Shown here: piece after piece, positions 16,290 through 25,800 of the stretch
Position numbering within the stretch: position 1 is the stretch's first letter
Layout: each line of letters starts with the position of its first letter
DNA from: Anaerolineae bacterium
GTDB lineage: Bacteria; Chloroflexota; Anaerolineae; Aggregatilineales; Phototrophicaceae
Reading direction: 5' to 3'
NCBI GenBank assembly: GCA_017303635.1
Contig: JAFLCG010000014.1
Span: 62,001 to 126,000 of the forward strand
Length of the DNA: 64,000 nucleotides
The notes under the pieces: model-generated
Seen by the model: only the letters and a program-made list of their open reading frames with translations
The model's database searches: none
Told to the model about the DNA's origin: nothing
Program-made: the position numbers and the translations under genes

Positions 16290-17318
16290 TCATTTATAGA
16301 TTACGCCACTAATCCCAAGTGGGGCATTGGCCTGGGCGTCTAGACGCAGGTCAGATACGGCTCCGCTCATGATTTTATGATAGGCAAGCCCAGCGATCAT
16401 TGCACCGTTATCTGTACACAGCGGAAGCGGTGGATAAAAGGCTTCTATCGAATGACTTTCGGCAAGTTTAGCTAAAGCAGACCGCAAACCGCGATTGGCA
16501 GCAACACCGCCACAAACGGTTACCGTGGAAAGATTGTACACGGTGGCAGCACGCAAGATTCGCCCGATCAGTACGTCAACAACGGCTTGTTGGAAACTGG
16601 CAGCTACATCGGCCAGTGGAATGGGTGTACCCGCTCGTTGCAACTTTTCGATTTGCCGAATGACGGCTGTTTTGAGACCGCTGAAGCTGAAATCATAGCC
16701 AGGGTCATGTAGCATGGGGCGTGGCAGATCCAATGCGGTAGAGTTTCCCTCAAGTGCCAGCTTATCGATAATCGGACCACCAGGAAAGCCAAGGTCAAGG
16801 TAGCGAGCGATCTTATCGTAAACTTCTCCCGCGGCATCATCCAGTGCTCGCCCGAGGAGTTCGTAATGGTCAAGCGCGTGGACTAGCAGCAGGAGTGTGT
16901 GCCCGCCAGATACCGTTAAGCAAAGGTGTGGGAATCGGATGGAATCTCCATGCTCCAGAATGTTTGAGTAAATATGTCCTTCAATATGATGAATACCAAC
17001 CAGTGGTACATTCAAACTCAAGGACAGGGCTTTACCGGCTGCTGCGCCGACTACGATTGATCTCAAGAGGCCGTGGCGGGCAGTAACCCCAATCGCATCT
17101 ATCTGGTTGTAGTTTAATCCTGCATCGGTTAGAGCTTTTTCGATGACCTCGCCAATGGATTCAACATGCTTTCTCGCTGCAATTTCTGGGACCACGCCAC
17201 CAAAAGGGGCATGTTCCTTGAGTTGTGAGGAAATGATGTTTGAAAGGATATGTCGACCATCTACCACGACAGCGGCAGCAGTGTCATCACAGGACGATTC
17301 AATACCGAGTATTCGCAT
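16290..17318 (-). CDS. tsaD: tRNA N6-adenosine threonylcarbamoyltransferase TsaD
   Basis: Transfers threonylcarbamoyl from TC-AMP to A37 of ANN-decoding tRNAs with TsaB and TsaE. The 342-aa protein has IESSCDDT, GGVVPEIAARKH, metal ligands His111/His115 in HHIEGHIY, SGGHT (137-141) and Asp in CTDNGAMIA near residue 299. One oddity: the usual xGPGLxxS segment reads ARHGLLRS (80-87), while the downstream paralog keeps it. The ATG at 17318 gives the canonical MRILGIESS start; a TTG two codons earlier is unlikely. Between tsaB and the second tsaD-like gene. Confidence 0.93.
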   Translation of the reverse strand: MRILGIESSCDDTAAAVVVDGRHILSNIISSQLKEHAPFGGVVPEIAARKHVESIGEVIEKALTDAGLNYNQIDAIGVTARHGLLRSIVVGAAAGKALSLSLNVPLVGIHHIEGHIYSNILEHGDSIRFPHLCLTVSGGHTLLLLVHALDHYELLGRALDDAAGEVYDKIARYLDLGFPGGPIIDKLALEGNSTALDLPRPMLHDPGYDFSFSGLKTAVIRQIEKLQRAGTPIPLADVAASFQQAVVDVLIGRILRAATVYNLSTVTVCGGVAANRGLRSALAKLAESHSIEAFYPPLPLCTDNGAMIAGLAYHKIMSGAVSDLRLDAQANAPLGISGVIYK

Positions 17319-17324
17319 AGTCAA

Positions 17325-18029
17325 TCAGGTAACCTGGACCTTAAACTCAATCTCGGCAGAAGATGGTTGGACGTATAACGGTTTCAACGAAATTACCGCT
17401 TCATGCTCGTAGGTGATCTGTCCATATTTCAAGGTGCTCTGAGCTATATAGCGAAGATACCGGCTATCAGCCTGCGGTTGCTGGCATATGAACTGCCAGC
17501 CAGCCTGTTTGTAGGGTGCAAGAAGCTGTGCACCATCACCGATAATCGTGAGATCGGTAAGGTCAACAGCTCGAAGTGCGGTTGCTCTGGGTACCTCCCA
17601 CGAATCTGCTCCAACTAATTGATAGCCTTCCTGGTGCCATACAAACACTGCTGAGTAGACTTTTCCTCCACCAGCATCTAGCGCTGTCAACAAAGTAGGG
17701 GATGTGACACCCATTAATTCGGCATACCCCGCGATAATTTGGCTACTGGTTAGGGTAGTCAACGCGATCTGATTAGTCATGCAGAGCAATTTAACGGTTG
17801 CCAGACCAATTCGCAGGCTCGACCAGGCTCCCGGTCCAATCACTGTGCTGCAACGGTTAATCTGCTGAATATGCCATCCTGCATTATCAAGTAGGTGCCG
17901 AATTCCAGGGGTCAAGTTAATGAGACATGACTGTTTGTCTTCGAAGTGTAGACAGCCGCACATTCGATCATCTTCAAAAAGCGCAATCCAGTTTTGGCGC
18001 GTCGAGGTGTCGACGATTAGATGCTTCAT
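17325..18029 (-). CDS. tsaB: tRNA threonylcarbamoyladenosine biosynthesis protein TsaB
   Basis: Non-catalytic ASKHA-fold partner that dimerises with TsaD in bacterial t6A synthesis. 234 aa, with the N-terminal LIVDTSTRQNWIALFEDD and the family motif VIGPGAWSSLRIGLATVKLL (around 65-85). It lies in order tsaE-tsaB-tsaD, 18 nt after tsaE, and ends 6 nt before the tsaD ATG. Sequence is otherwise divergent, as usual for TsaB. Confidence 0.9.
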   Translation of the reverse strand: MKHLIVDTSTRQNWIALFEDDRMCGCLHFEDKQSCLINLTPGIRHLLDNAGWHIQQINRCSTVIGPGAWSSLRIGLATVKLLCMTNQIALTTLTSSQIIAGYAELMGVTSPTLLTALDAGGGKVYSAVFVWHQEGYQLVGADSWEVPRATALRAVDLTDLTIIGDGAQLLAPYKQAGWQFICQQPQADSRYLRYIAQSTLKYGQITYEHEAVISLKPLYVQPSSAEIEFKVQVT

Positions 18030-18047
18030 CCGGTTGAAATCACAGAT

Positions 18048-18536
18048 CTAGGTGAACACGTTTATCAACGAGTGTATGATGCTATCATAAAGTTGACTGC
18101 CGTGTGCCTCCAATGTCATCACTCTTCCCAGATCGTCATCGTTCACTAAATCAATCTGAAGATGGAGTTGATGTGCCGGTTGTAGGGCCGGGTAGCTTGC
18201 GAGGCGTTCTGGCCATTCAATCAGGCAAACTCCGGACTGGGAAAACACATCCTGTACCATCAGTTCATCATCGAGCGATAATGAGCTGAGGCGGTAGAGA
18301 TCCATATGGAACACGGATAGGCGACCGCGATATTCGTGAATGAGGTCGTAGGCCGGACTATTGACATATTCGTAGTCCGGCACGCCCAATCCATAGGCGA
18401 TGCCTTTTGCCAGCCATGTCTTTCCGGCGCCTAAGGTGCCGGAGAGCGCAACAACACTGCCTGTTTCCAACAATTGACCAATGTGCTTGCCGATGGCCAA
18501 TGTGCGGTCAGGGGAATCGCTCTGGATAGAAACCAT
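18048..18536 (-). CDS. tsaE: tRNA threonylcarbamoyladenosine biosynthesis ATPase TsaE
   Basis: P-loop ATPase that resets the TsaBD complex during t6A synthesis. 162 aa, with Walker A SGTLGAGKTWLAKG (about 34-47), NSPAYDLIHEY (switch-like Thr/Ser segment), FHMDLYRL (DxYR motif) and CLIEWPERL. First gene of the t6A operon; 11 nt separates it from the upstream beta-helix gene on the same strand, so the operon may begin further upstream. Confidence 0.93.
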   Translation of the reverse strand: MVSIQSDSPDRTLAIGKHIGQLLETGSVVALSGTLGAGKTWLAKGIAYGLGVPDYEYVNSPAYDLIHEYRGRLSVFHMDLYRLSSLSLDDELMVQDVFSQSGVCLIEWPERLASYPALQPAHQLHLQIDLVNDDDLGRVMTLEAHGSQLYDSIIHSLINVFT

Positions 18537-18547
18537 GACTAATCCGA

Positions 18548-20836
18548 TTAGCGTATTGGTACGTCGTTCATTGAACCGCGAATATCAATCGGTGAAGCGG
18601 GTATCCATCCAACCAGGCCGTTGTAACGAATGTGCAACCAGAAGTTGCCACCATTTTGCCGAGTACGCCCGATAATGCTGAAGACACCGTTAGGCGGTAG
18701 TTGACCAAGAATAGTGGTGCGGGTACTGGGTCGGCGGCGAACATCAATGATCGCGTTCGCGATGGCGGTGACACCAATATCCGGTGCACTGTCAATCTGA
18801 TCGAAGAGGCTGCTTTGGGCAGGTATAACGGCGATATTGCCGGTGAGGTTGAGATACCGGCCCGAAACCCAGCCAAAGAGGCTGTCGCTGGCCTGAACAT
18901 AGTACCAAGTGTACTCGCCTTCGTCCTGGCTCTTTCCGAGAATGTTGTAGTTGGCCCCTGGCTCGATTCGCCCGATGAGAGTGGCCCCGAGGTATGGTCC
19001 AGTACGAACAGCTAGGCCTTCAACTTCGATGACATTCCCCTGAGCAGGGCCAAGCGCTGTGGGAACAAAGGCTGTGGGGAATACGCTGGTAGCAGCAGGG
19101 CCGCCTGGTGTGTTGGTCGGTACAACGGTTGTTGAGCCGACACAGGTTAATCCGTGGATGACAATGGGACGTAACGGGTCATTCGTGTTGAATTGAAGTG
19201 TGGCGGTTTTAAACCCGGCAGAGGCGGGTGCACAGCCAATAACTACGGGTTGCGATCCACCAGGTTGGATGGAGAACGGTGGAACGGGTGACAGGCGGAA
19301 TTCAGTGGCATTGGGACCTGCTAGCGTGCCTCCACTTATAAACAGAGGTGCAGTGCCAATGTTAAATATGGTGAGATTTGTCGGGTTTACACTGCCTATC
19401 AGTACGGTTCCAAAGTCAATCGGTGCACCGGGCAGGAATGGTGCAGAAGTATACACAGGGGTTGCTGTGCTGATTACCCGGCATTCAAGAGGATAGGTTG
19501 CTGGGCTACCCGCTCCGTTATGGGTAATTCGCAATGTTCCTGTAACGGGATTGGGATTGGGAATGTCGTTGCTGGCACAAGCCACGGTCAATGTCTGCGT
19601 GCCGCCAGTATCAGGCAAGGTGATTGGCGCTGCCGGGCCGGTTACACTCAGGCGTGTATCACCGCTGATGCTGTAGCTACTGATAATCAGGTCGCCGGTA
19701 CCAATGTTATTCATGGTGATGGCTTGACTTGCCCGCTGACCCTGGATGACGGTCAGTGAGAGCAACCCTGGAGGTGGGCTACCATTATACTGCGGTGCAG
19801 GTACCGTAACGGTGACGCACCGTGAAAACTCGGACGTGTCGTTTGTGGATGATGTTGCGGTTGCGGTGATGACCGTACCGGCCGCAACCAGTGGGAGATT
19901 AAACGAAAAAGTTGCAGCACCCTGACTATCGGTGGTGATAGTCGTCGTTCCAGCTAAGGTATCTCCCTGGCCGAACAACTGTGGAGCACAGGCGGCATTG
20001 GTAAAGAATTCAAGGGTGTAGGTGCTGCTCGCTGCGCTGTTTAGGGTGCCACTCACGACCACATTAGACCCACTGATGCGCGCAGTAGTTAGCGTGGGGT
20101 AATTCTGGAAGTTGTTTGGGCTGCCGTCTGCATCCAACGCATCATTCGTGCTAATTCCATTTCCACCGAGGTCAATGCCGAGACCCGTATTGTCCGTGAT
20201 GCTATTGTTGCTGATGCGATTGCCAATGCTTGAGTCCCCGACCACCAGTACGCCATTCGCACCATTGGTATCGATGCGATTTTGCGTAACTTGATTATCG
20301 GCACTAGCCGGTGCGGATATTTCAATCCCATCTCCACTATTCGCTGTAATGGAATTGCAGTTGATGATGTTATCGCTGCCGTTGACCAGGATGCCATCAC
20401 CATCAAATCCAGTGATGCTTAGTGCGCGAATAGTCGAATTTGAGGTTGCAAGAGTCAGACCAGTTCCTGTGACTGTACCACCATCCAAAACTATAACTGG
20501 GGTGCTGCAGGTTGAACCTGTCTGAGTCAATCCATCAATTAGTACTGCTTCGGTCACGGTAGGCAAGGAGCTGGACAATGTTATGGTTGTGCTGCCAGGG
20601 AGAGCAAAGCTAATGCTATCACTGCCCGCACTACCATTGGCCGCATTGATGGCTTCACGTAGACTGCAATGGGTTACGTCGCAGGCGGTGTCATCTACAT
20701 CATCGTTTGTGTTGACCGTGAAGGTTGCTTGCGCTCGTGTGGGCAGCAAAAGCGATATCCAGATCAAGAGGGTTGTCATCACGACAATGAACGAACGATG
20801 GCGATTGAACACAGGTAACATGGCGTGAGTTCCCAT
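18548..20836 (-). CDS. Secreted CSLREA/beta-helix protein with choice-of-anchor and SH3 domains
   Basis: A 762-aa exported protein. It has a signal segment (hydrophobic VVMTTLLIWISLLLPTRAQA, about 18-38), the CSLREAI motif near 57-63 that opens parallel beta-helix proteins, and right-handed beta-helix repeats (NSTIRALSITGF, NIINCNSI, NRISNNSITDNTGLGIDLGG). Ig-like/ASPM-SPD-2-Hydin type repeats follow (about 350-570: QAITMNNIGTGDLIIS, NLTIFNIGTAPLFISGG), then a Pro/Thr linker and two SH3-like domains at the end (VRTGPYLGATLIGRIEPG; VRRRPSTRTTILGQLPPNG). It probably acts at the cell surface in carbohydrate or wall binding. No catalytic residues are identified. ATG at 20836 has GAGAGG upstream; ATG at 20821 is an alternative. 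Confidence 0.8.
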   Translation of the reverse strand: MGTHAMLPVFNRHRSFIVVMTTLLIWISLLLPTRAQATFTVNTNDDVDDTACDVTHCSLREAINAANGSAGSDSISFALPGSTTITLSSSLPTVTEAVLIDGLTQTGSTCSTPVIVLDGGTVTGTGLTLATSNSTIRALSITGFDGDGILVNGSDNIINCNSITANSGDGIEISAPASADNQVTQNRIDTNGANGVLVVGDSSIGNRISNNSITDNTGLGIDLGGNGISTNDALDADGSPNNFQNYPTLTTARISGSNVVVSGTLNSAASSTYTLEFFTNAACAPQLFGQGDTLAGTTTITTDSQGAATFSFNLPLVAAGTVITATATSSTNDTSEFSRCVTVTVPAPQYNGSPPPGLLSLTVIQGQRASQAITMNNIGTGDLIISSYSISGDTRLSVTGPAAPITLPDTGGTQTLTVACASNDIPNPNPVTGTLRITHNGAGSPATYPLECRVISTATPVYTSAPFLPGAPIDFGTVLIGSVNPTNLTIFNIGTAPLFISGGTLAGPNATEFRLSPVPPFSIQPGGSQPVVIGCAPASAGFKTATLQFNTNDPLRPIVIHGLTCVGSTTVVPTNTPGGPAATSVFPTAFVPTALGPAQGNVIEVEGLAVRTGPYLGATLIGRIEPGANYNILGKSQDEGEYTWYYVQASDSLFGWVSGRYLNLTGNIAVIPAQSSLFDQIDSAPDIGVTAIANAIIDVRRRPSTRTTILGQLPPNGVFSIIGRTRQNGGNFWLHIRYNGLVGWIPASPIDIRGSMNDVPIR

Positions 20837-20921
20837 ACAGCCTCTCAGGGGGCAGAAGGCAAGTGCGGCAGCAGATACTACCTAATCGAATTATAGGGGC
20901 GTCCGGGATATATACGCAACT

Positions 20922-22220
20922 TCAGGTTGTCTGCCTCAACTGGACTTTCATCGGAACGCCGGGGCGTGGTTCCAAGGTAGCACCCATATAGGCATAGGCT
21001 CGATTGATTTGTAAGTCGAAGTCGAACTTCTGAAGCAGACGTGCCAGAACCAGTTTTGCTTCGACCTGGCTGAAGGCTGCACCGATACAGTTACGTGGTC
21101 CACCCCCGAAGGGCAGGAAAGTGTACGGCTCATGTTTGATGCCAACTGCAAAGCGCTCTGGCTGGAACTCATGCGGGGACGGCCAGTAGGTTTTCATGTG
21201 GTGGGTCAGGTAAATGGAGTAGACTACTCGCGTGCCGGCCTTAATTTGCCGTCCGTCGAATTCGAGGTCCCGGGCTGCGATGCGGGAACCCAGGTGGATT
21301 GGTGGGTACATGCGCAATGCTTCATCAATCACTTGTCCCAAGTAGGGGAGTTGATGGGCATGTTCAATCCCCGGTAGCCCGTTCCCAATGACCTGCTGGA
21401 CTTCCGCACGGGCGCGCTGCAGAGCATCAGGGTGTTTGCCAAGGAGATAGAACGCCCAACTTAGCAGGGCGGTACTGGTATCATGCCCTGCAATCAACAT
21501 CGTGAGGAGTTGATCGCGGATCACTCCATTGTCCAAACCAGCGTCTATCAGGGCACCCAGTAAATCTTCGCGATGGTCGTCTTGGCGCCGGATATCGATG
21601 ACCTGATATAGATAGTCATCCATGTCGGTGAGGGCTTTTTGATAGCCTGGGCGTGGTATGCTGCCCCACAACATCCATAATCCAGGCGAGATGTAAGCCA
21701 GAGTTTTCAGGATCGATTGCCAGAGACGTTCCAGTTGTGGATGAAAATCGACTTTAAAAAGGGTTTGAACCAGAATGAGCAGGGCAATTTTCCGCATTTC
21801 CACCAGCATGTCATAGGTGTTGCCGGACTTCCAGGTACCACAGATCTGATCAGTGCAGGCCACCATGGCTTCAGCATATTGTGTGAGCATCTGCCGATGT
21901 AGGGACGGATTCATCAAATTGCGGATGCGGTCATGATAGTCGCCGTCAATGACGAGGACACCATCCCGGAGTAAATGAGTGACAGGATCACCCTCCGAGC
22001 GCCAGCGAACATCGTCCCTCGATGTCACTAGAACAAAGCGTGCTGCTTCTGGTCCGACCAGCATGACGGCATTAAAACCGGGTAGCGCTAGTTGAAAGAT
22101 GTTGCCAAGCCCCTGGTGAAAGACTTCGATTGCAGCCAGGACGCTACGCTCGCGGATCATAGCCTGAAGGGCTTTGAGAGACAGGAGGCCATCGGGGCGG
22201 GGGGCAGGAATTGTAGCCAT
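20922..22220 (-). CDS. Cytochrome P450
   Basis: Heme-thiolate monooxygenase of 432 aa, soluble bacterial type. The I-helix oxygen-binding AGHDTSTALLSW, K-helix ExxR in EALRMYPP, PERF (QPERFAVG) and the heme loop FGGGPRNCIGAAF with the axial Cys are all present. The substrate is unknown and no ferredoxin or reductase gene is adjacent, so electron donors must come from elsewhere. Monocistronic by spacing: 85 bp to the beta-helix gene, and divergent from 22347. Confidence 0.93.
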   Translation of the reverse strand: MATIPAPRPDGLLSLKALQAMIRERSVLAAIEVFHQGLGNIFQLALPGFNAVMLVGPEAARFVLVTSRDDVRWRSEGDPVTHLLRDGVLVIDGDYHDRIRNLMNPSLHRQMLTQYAEAMVACTDQICGTWKSGNTYDMLVEMRKIALLILVQTLFKVDFHPQLERLWQSILKTLAYISPGLWMLWGSIPRPGYQKALTDMDDYLYQVIDIRRQDDHREDLLGALIDAGLDNGVIRDQLLTMLIAGHDTSTALLSWAFYLLGKHPDALQRARAEVQQVIGNGLPGIEHAHQLPYLGQVIDEALRMYPPIHLGSRIAARDLEFDGRQIKAGTRVVYSIYLTHHMKTYWPSPHEFQPERFAVGIKHEPYTFLPFGGGPRNCIGAAFSQVEAKLVLARLLQKFDFDLQINRAYAYMGATLEPRPGVPMKVQLRQTT

Positions 22221-22346
22221 AAGTTGATGTGGGTTCGTGAGAAAAAGCTATCCAGAGAGTGTAACTTACTCATCCCCTGACTTGTAGGCCATACCTGGTT
22301 GGCGTAGCATGGCTCTTTGATTCTCTGGAGCGATGGGGCAAATACG

Positions 22347-22802
22347 ATGGGCTATTTGATGCGTTTTTTTGTGACCGATAAGATGGATCTGACCCTTCAA
22401 TATCTTGGAAGCGCTTTACAGTTGGTTGACGCCCGATACCAGCTTGCCAATACGGACGTGCCTGATATCGCTGATTTGCTGTTTGATGGTACGCAGCTGG
22501 CTGTGCTGGAGATAAACCGCCCCGGTGACGATATGTTTGAAGATGACTTAGCGGAATTCGATGAGATGGTGGGGCCAGATCACGATCCGGCAACGACCCA
22601 GGTTCGCGAGGTGTTGCGCCAAACTAAAGCCTTGGTTGTCGCTGAAGTTTTTTGGGAGGGAACAGAATCTGAAGCTGCTCTGGAGAAGCTTGACCCACTT
22701 TGGAATTGGCTGTTTCAGCATGTACAGGGTCTAGCCCAAGCGGATACGGAAGGGTTCTACGATTCGTCCGGTTTGGTGCTTGAACGGCGATTTACGTTAT
22801 AA
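22347..22802 (+). CDS. Conserved-looking hypothetical protein, 151 aa
   Basis: Acidic cytoplasmic protein without signal peptide or membrane segment. It begins MGYLMRFFVTDKMDLTLQ and has an Asp/Glu-rich middle (NRPGDDMFEDDLAEFDEMV) and a helical Trp-containing region (LDPLWNWLFQHVQGL). I do not recognise a family. ATG at 22347 is chosen; a TTG ten codons earlier is possible. Codon use resembles neighbouring genes, supporting real coding. It lies 75 bp before the pullulanase gene on the same strand, but a link in function is not evident. Confidence 0.6.
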   Translation: MGYLMRFFVTDKMDLTLQYLGSALQLVDARYQLANTDVPDIADLLFDGTQLAVLEINRPGDDMFEDDLAEFDEMVGPDHDPATTQVREVLRQTKALVVAEVFWEGTESEAALEKLDPLWNWLFQHVQGLAQADTEGFYDSSGLVLERRFTL

Positions 22803-22877
22803 TCGTCGAGGAAAATTAAACAGAACTCTGTCAGAACCGCGTCAATAGTTGTCGAAAATTAGGTTGAGGAGTCCAGC

Positions 22878-25800
22878 ATGATGCAATGGCGATGGCGGTT
22901 GTCGAGCCTCCTAGTGTTTGTTTTGCTGATTACGTTGGGGATAGGGGTACAGGCCTCAGATACTGCTAATCCCGAGTCAGTGACTATTGCGGGATCGTTT
23001 CAAGCGGCGCTAGGCTGTTCAGCAGACTGGCAACCGGAGTGCGAAGCAACCCGACTGACCTACGATGAAGGCAGTGATGTCTGGATAGGCAGCTTCGATT
23101 TGCCTGCCGGGAGTTACGAATACAAAGCGGCTCTGAATGGCACCTGGGATGAAAACTACGGTTTGAACGCGGAGGCCGGTGGTGCCAATATCCCGTTAGT
23201 GCTGGATGCGGATAGCACAGTCGAATTTTACTACGACCACAAGACTCACTGGATCACAGATAACGTAAATTCGGTGATTGCTACGGCCATCGGCTCATTC
23301 CAGACGGCGCTTGGTTGCGCGGAGAACGATGATCCGACATGTCTGCGTTCGTGGATGCAGGATGAGGATGGGAATGGTCTATACAGCTTCGCAACGGCTG
23401 GCCTCCCGGTAGGTGAATATGCTGTTCGCGTGGCTCTTGACCGAGGTGCAGGCGCAACGTATGGGCAACGGGGTGCCGAAGATGGTGATCCAGTCTCATT
23501 TACCATCGAGCAAGAGGGCTTCGGCGTCACTATTGGTTACAGCCCTTCACGAAATTTGGTTAATGCGCGCGTCACTGACCCGAATGCAGTGGAACCTACT
23601 CCTGTGCCGACCGCTGTGGTGGCCTTTACCGGTATCGTGGTTGCTCCTGGTAATTATCAAAGTGAGGTAGGCTGCGAGGATACGACTGGGAATGGTGGCG
23701 ATTGGGAGCCGGGCTGTTTACTGACTCAGCTTCTGGATGACGATGGTGATGGCATTTATACCATCATCATCAGCAGTATCCCCGCAGGAAGCTACGAGTA
23801 CAAGATCGCTATCGACCAGACATGGGGCACCAATTATGGGGCGGACGGCGCAGCTGGTGGCGCGAATATTCCACTGGAAGTTCCCGTTGATTATGCCCAA
23901 GTGACGATTAACTGGGACTCTGTCACCAAGATTCCGGTGGCAACGGTCGATGAATCCATTATCGGAGGCCCTGCGGCTCCGGCTGGAAGCACACCGATCA
24001 GCGTTTTGCCCCCGGTTGAGCAACCAGGATTGGTTAGTATTCCTGGCTCGATCCAAAGCGTTCTCGGTTGTCCTGGCGATTGGGCACCGGATTGTGCAAA
24101 TACGGCATTGACCTTTGACGAAGGCGACCAGATTTGGACGGGCGCTTTTGACCTTCCAGCAGGTAACTATGAGTATAAAGTGGCGATCAACGGCACCTGG
24201 GATGAGAACTATGGCGGGAATGCTGATGCTGGTGGCGCGAATATCCCTCTAAATTTGGACACAGATACCACGGTTCGATTCTATTATGACCACCGCACGA
24301 AATGGGTGGCTGATAGTGTGGGTGATGTGATTGCAACTGCTCCAGGCAGCTATCAAGCTGCTATTGGGTGCCCGGCTGATTGGTCGCCGGACTGTCTGCG
24401 CTCCTGGTTACAGGACCCGGATGGAGACGGCCTGTATGTGATGACGACGGATGCTATTCCAGCAGGTGACTATGAGGTGAAGGTTGCAATCAATGAGACC
24501 TGGGACGTCAATTACGGGATGGATGGTGCGCCAGGCGGTGCCAATATTCCGTTTAATGTTCCTACAGACGGTACCCCAGTCGCTTTTGTCTACAATGCTT
24601 CCAATAATCAACTCTTGATCGGGGTTGGTACCATGCCGTTAAGCGGGCCAGTTGCCAAGATTCCAGACCTGAGCCGCCAACGCGCTCACTGGGTCAGTGC
24701 GGATACAATAGCCTGGGATGTGGATGATCTGCCGGAAGGCGCTACCTTCAAGTTGTTCTACTCTCCTGATGGCAACATGGAGGGTAGTGCCTCTGGTTTC
24801 TCCAACAGTTCTTCAATCGACCTGACGCTTGATCCAAACGGTTTATCCGAAGCGATCCAAGCGCAATTCCCGCATCTGGCCGATTACATGGCGTTGCGAA
24901 TTGCAGAGGCTGATCTGGATAAGGTCGCGGGCATTGTTCGTACGCAGATGGGCGTGGCGGTCTTCGATGCCGAAGGGCAGGCCCTGGATGGTACCGGCCT
25001 GCAAATCCCCGGTGTGTTGGATGATTTGTTCAGTTACGATGGCTCATTGGGGGTGACGTTTGAGGATGGTGTTCCGACCATCCGCGTGTGGGCACCTACA
25101 GCCCAGCGGGTGCGCCTGAATCTATTCGCGGATGCGGACCCGAACAGCGAAGCTGAACGCATCAATATGGATTTTGATCGGGCGACGGGTGTTTGGAGCG
25201 TGACAGGTACTCCAGACTGGTATGGTAAGTACTATACGTTCCAGGTGCGGGTCTACTCACCGACTGCTGGTGAGATTGTCACCAACAACGTGACCGACCC
25301 CTATTCGCTCAGCCTTTCGATGAATAGCACGCGGAGCCAGATTGTTGATCTGAGTGATCCCGCGCTGCAACCCGAAGGCTGGAATGAACTCGTCAAACCT
25401 GCACTGGAAGCGCCTGAGGACATCGTCATCTACGAGATGCACATCCGCGACTTCAGTATCTTTGATCAGACCGTGCCAGAAGCCCACCGCGGGACTTACA
25501 TGGCCTTCACGGATATAGCTTCCAACGGGATGCAGCACCTCAGCGGACTAGCGCAGGCCGGATTGACGCACCTGCATCTGCTGCCGAGCATGGACTGTGC
25601 GACGATCAATGAAGATGCTTCAGCTCGAGTAGAAATCGACCCGGCTGAACTGGCGACATTCCCAGCCGATTCTGAGGAACAGCAGGCGCTCATCAATGCG
25701 ATCCGCGATCAGGACGGATTCAATTGGTGTTACGATCCTTTCCACTTCAATGTACCAGAGGGCAGTTACTCAACCAATCCCAGTGATACGACCCGCATTC

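Noticed and set aside
22980-24650. Tandem DNA repeats or satellite-like array in pulA
   Set aside because: The repeats are diverged protein modules (X25), not recent nucleotide duplications.
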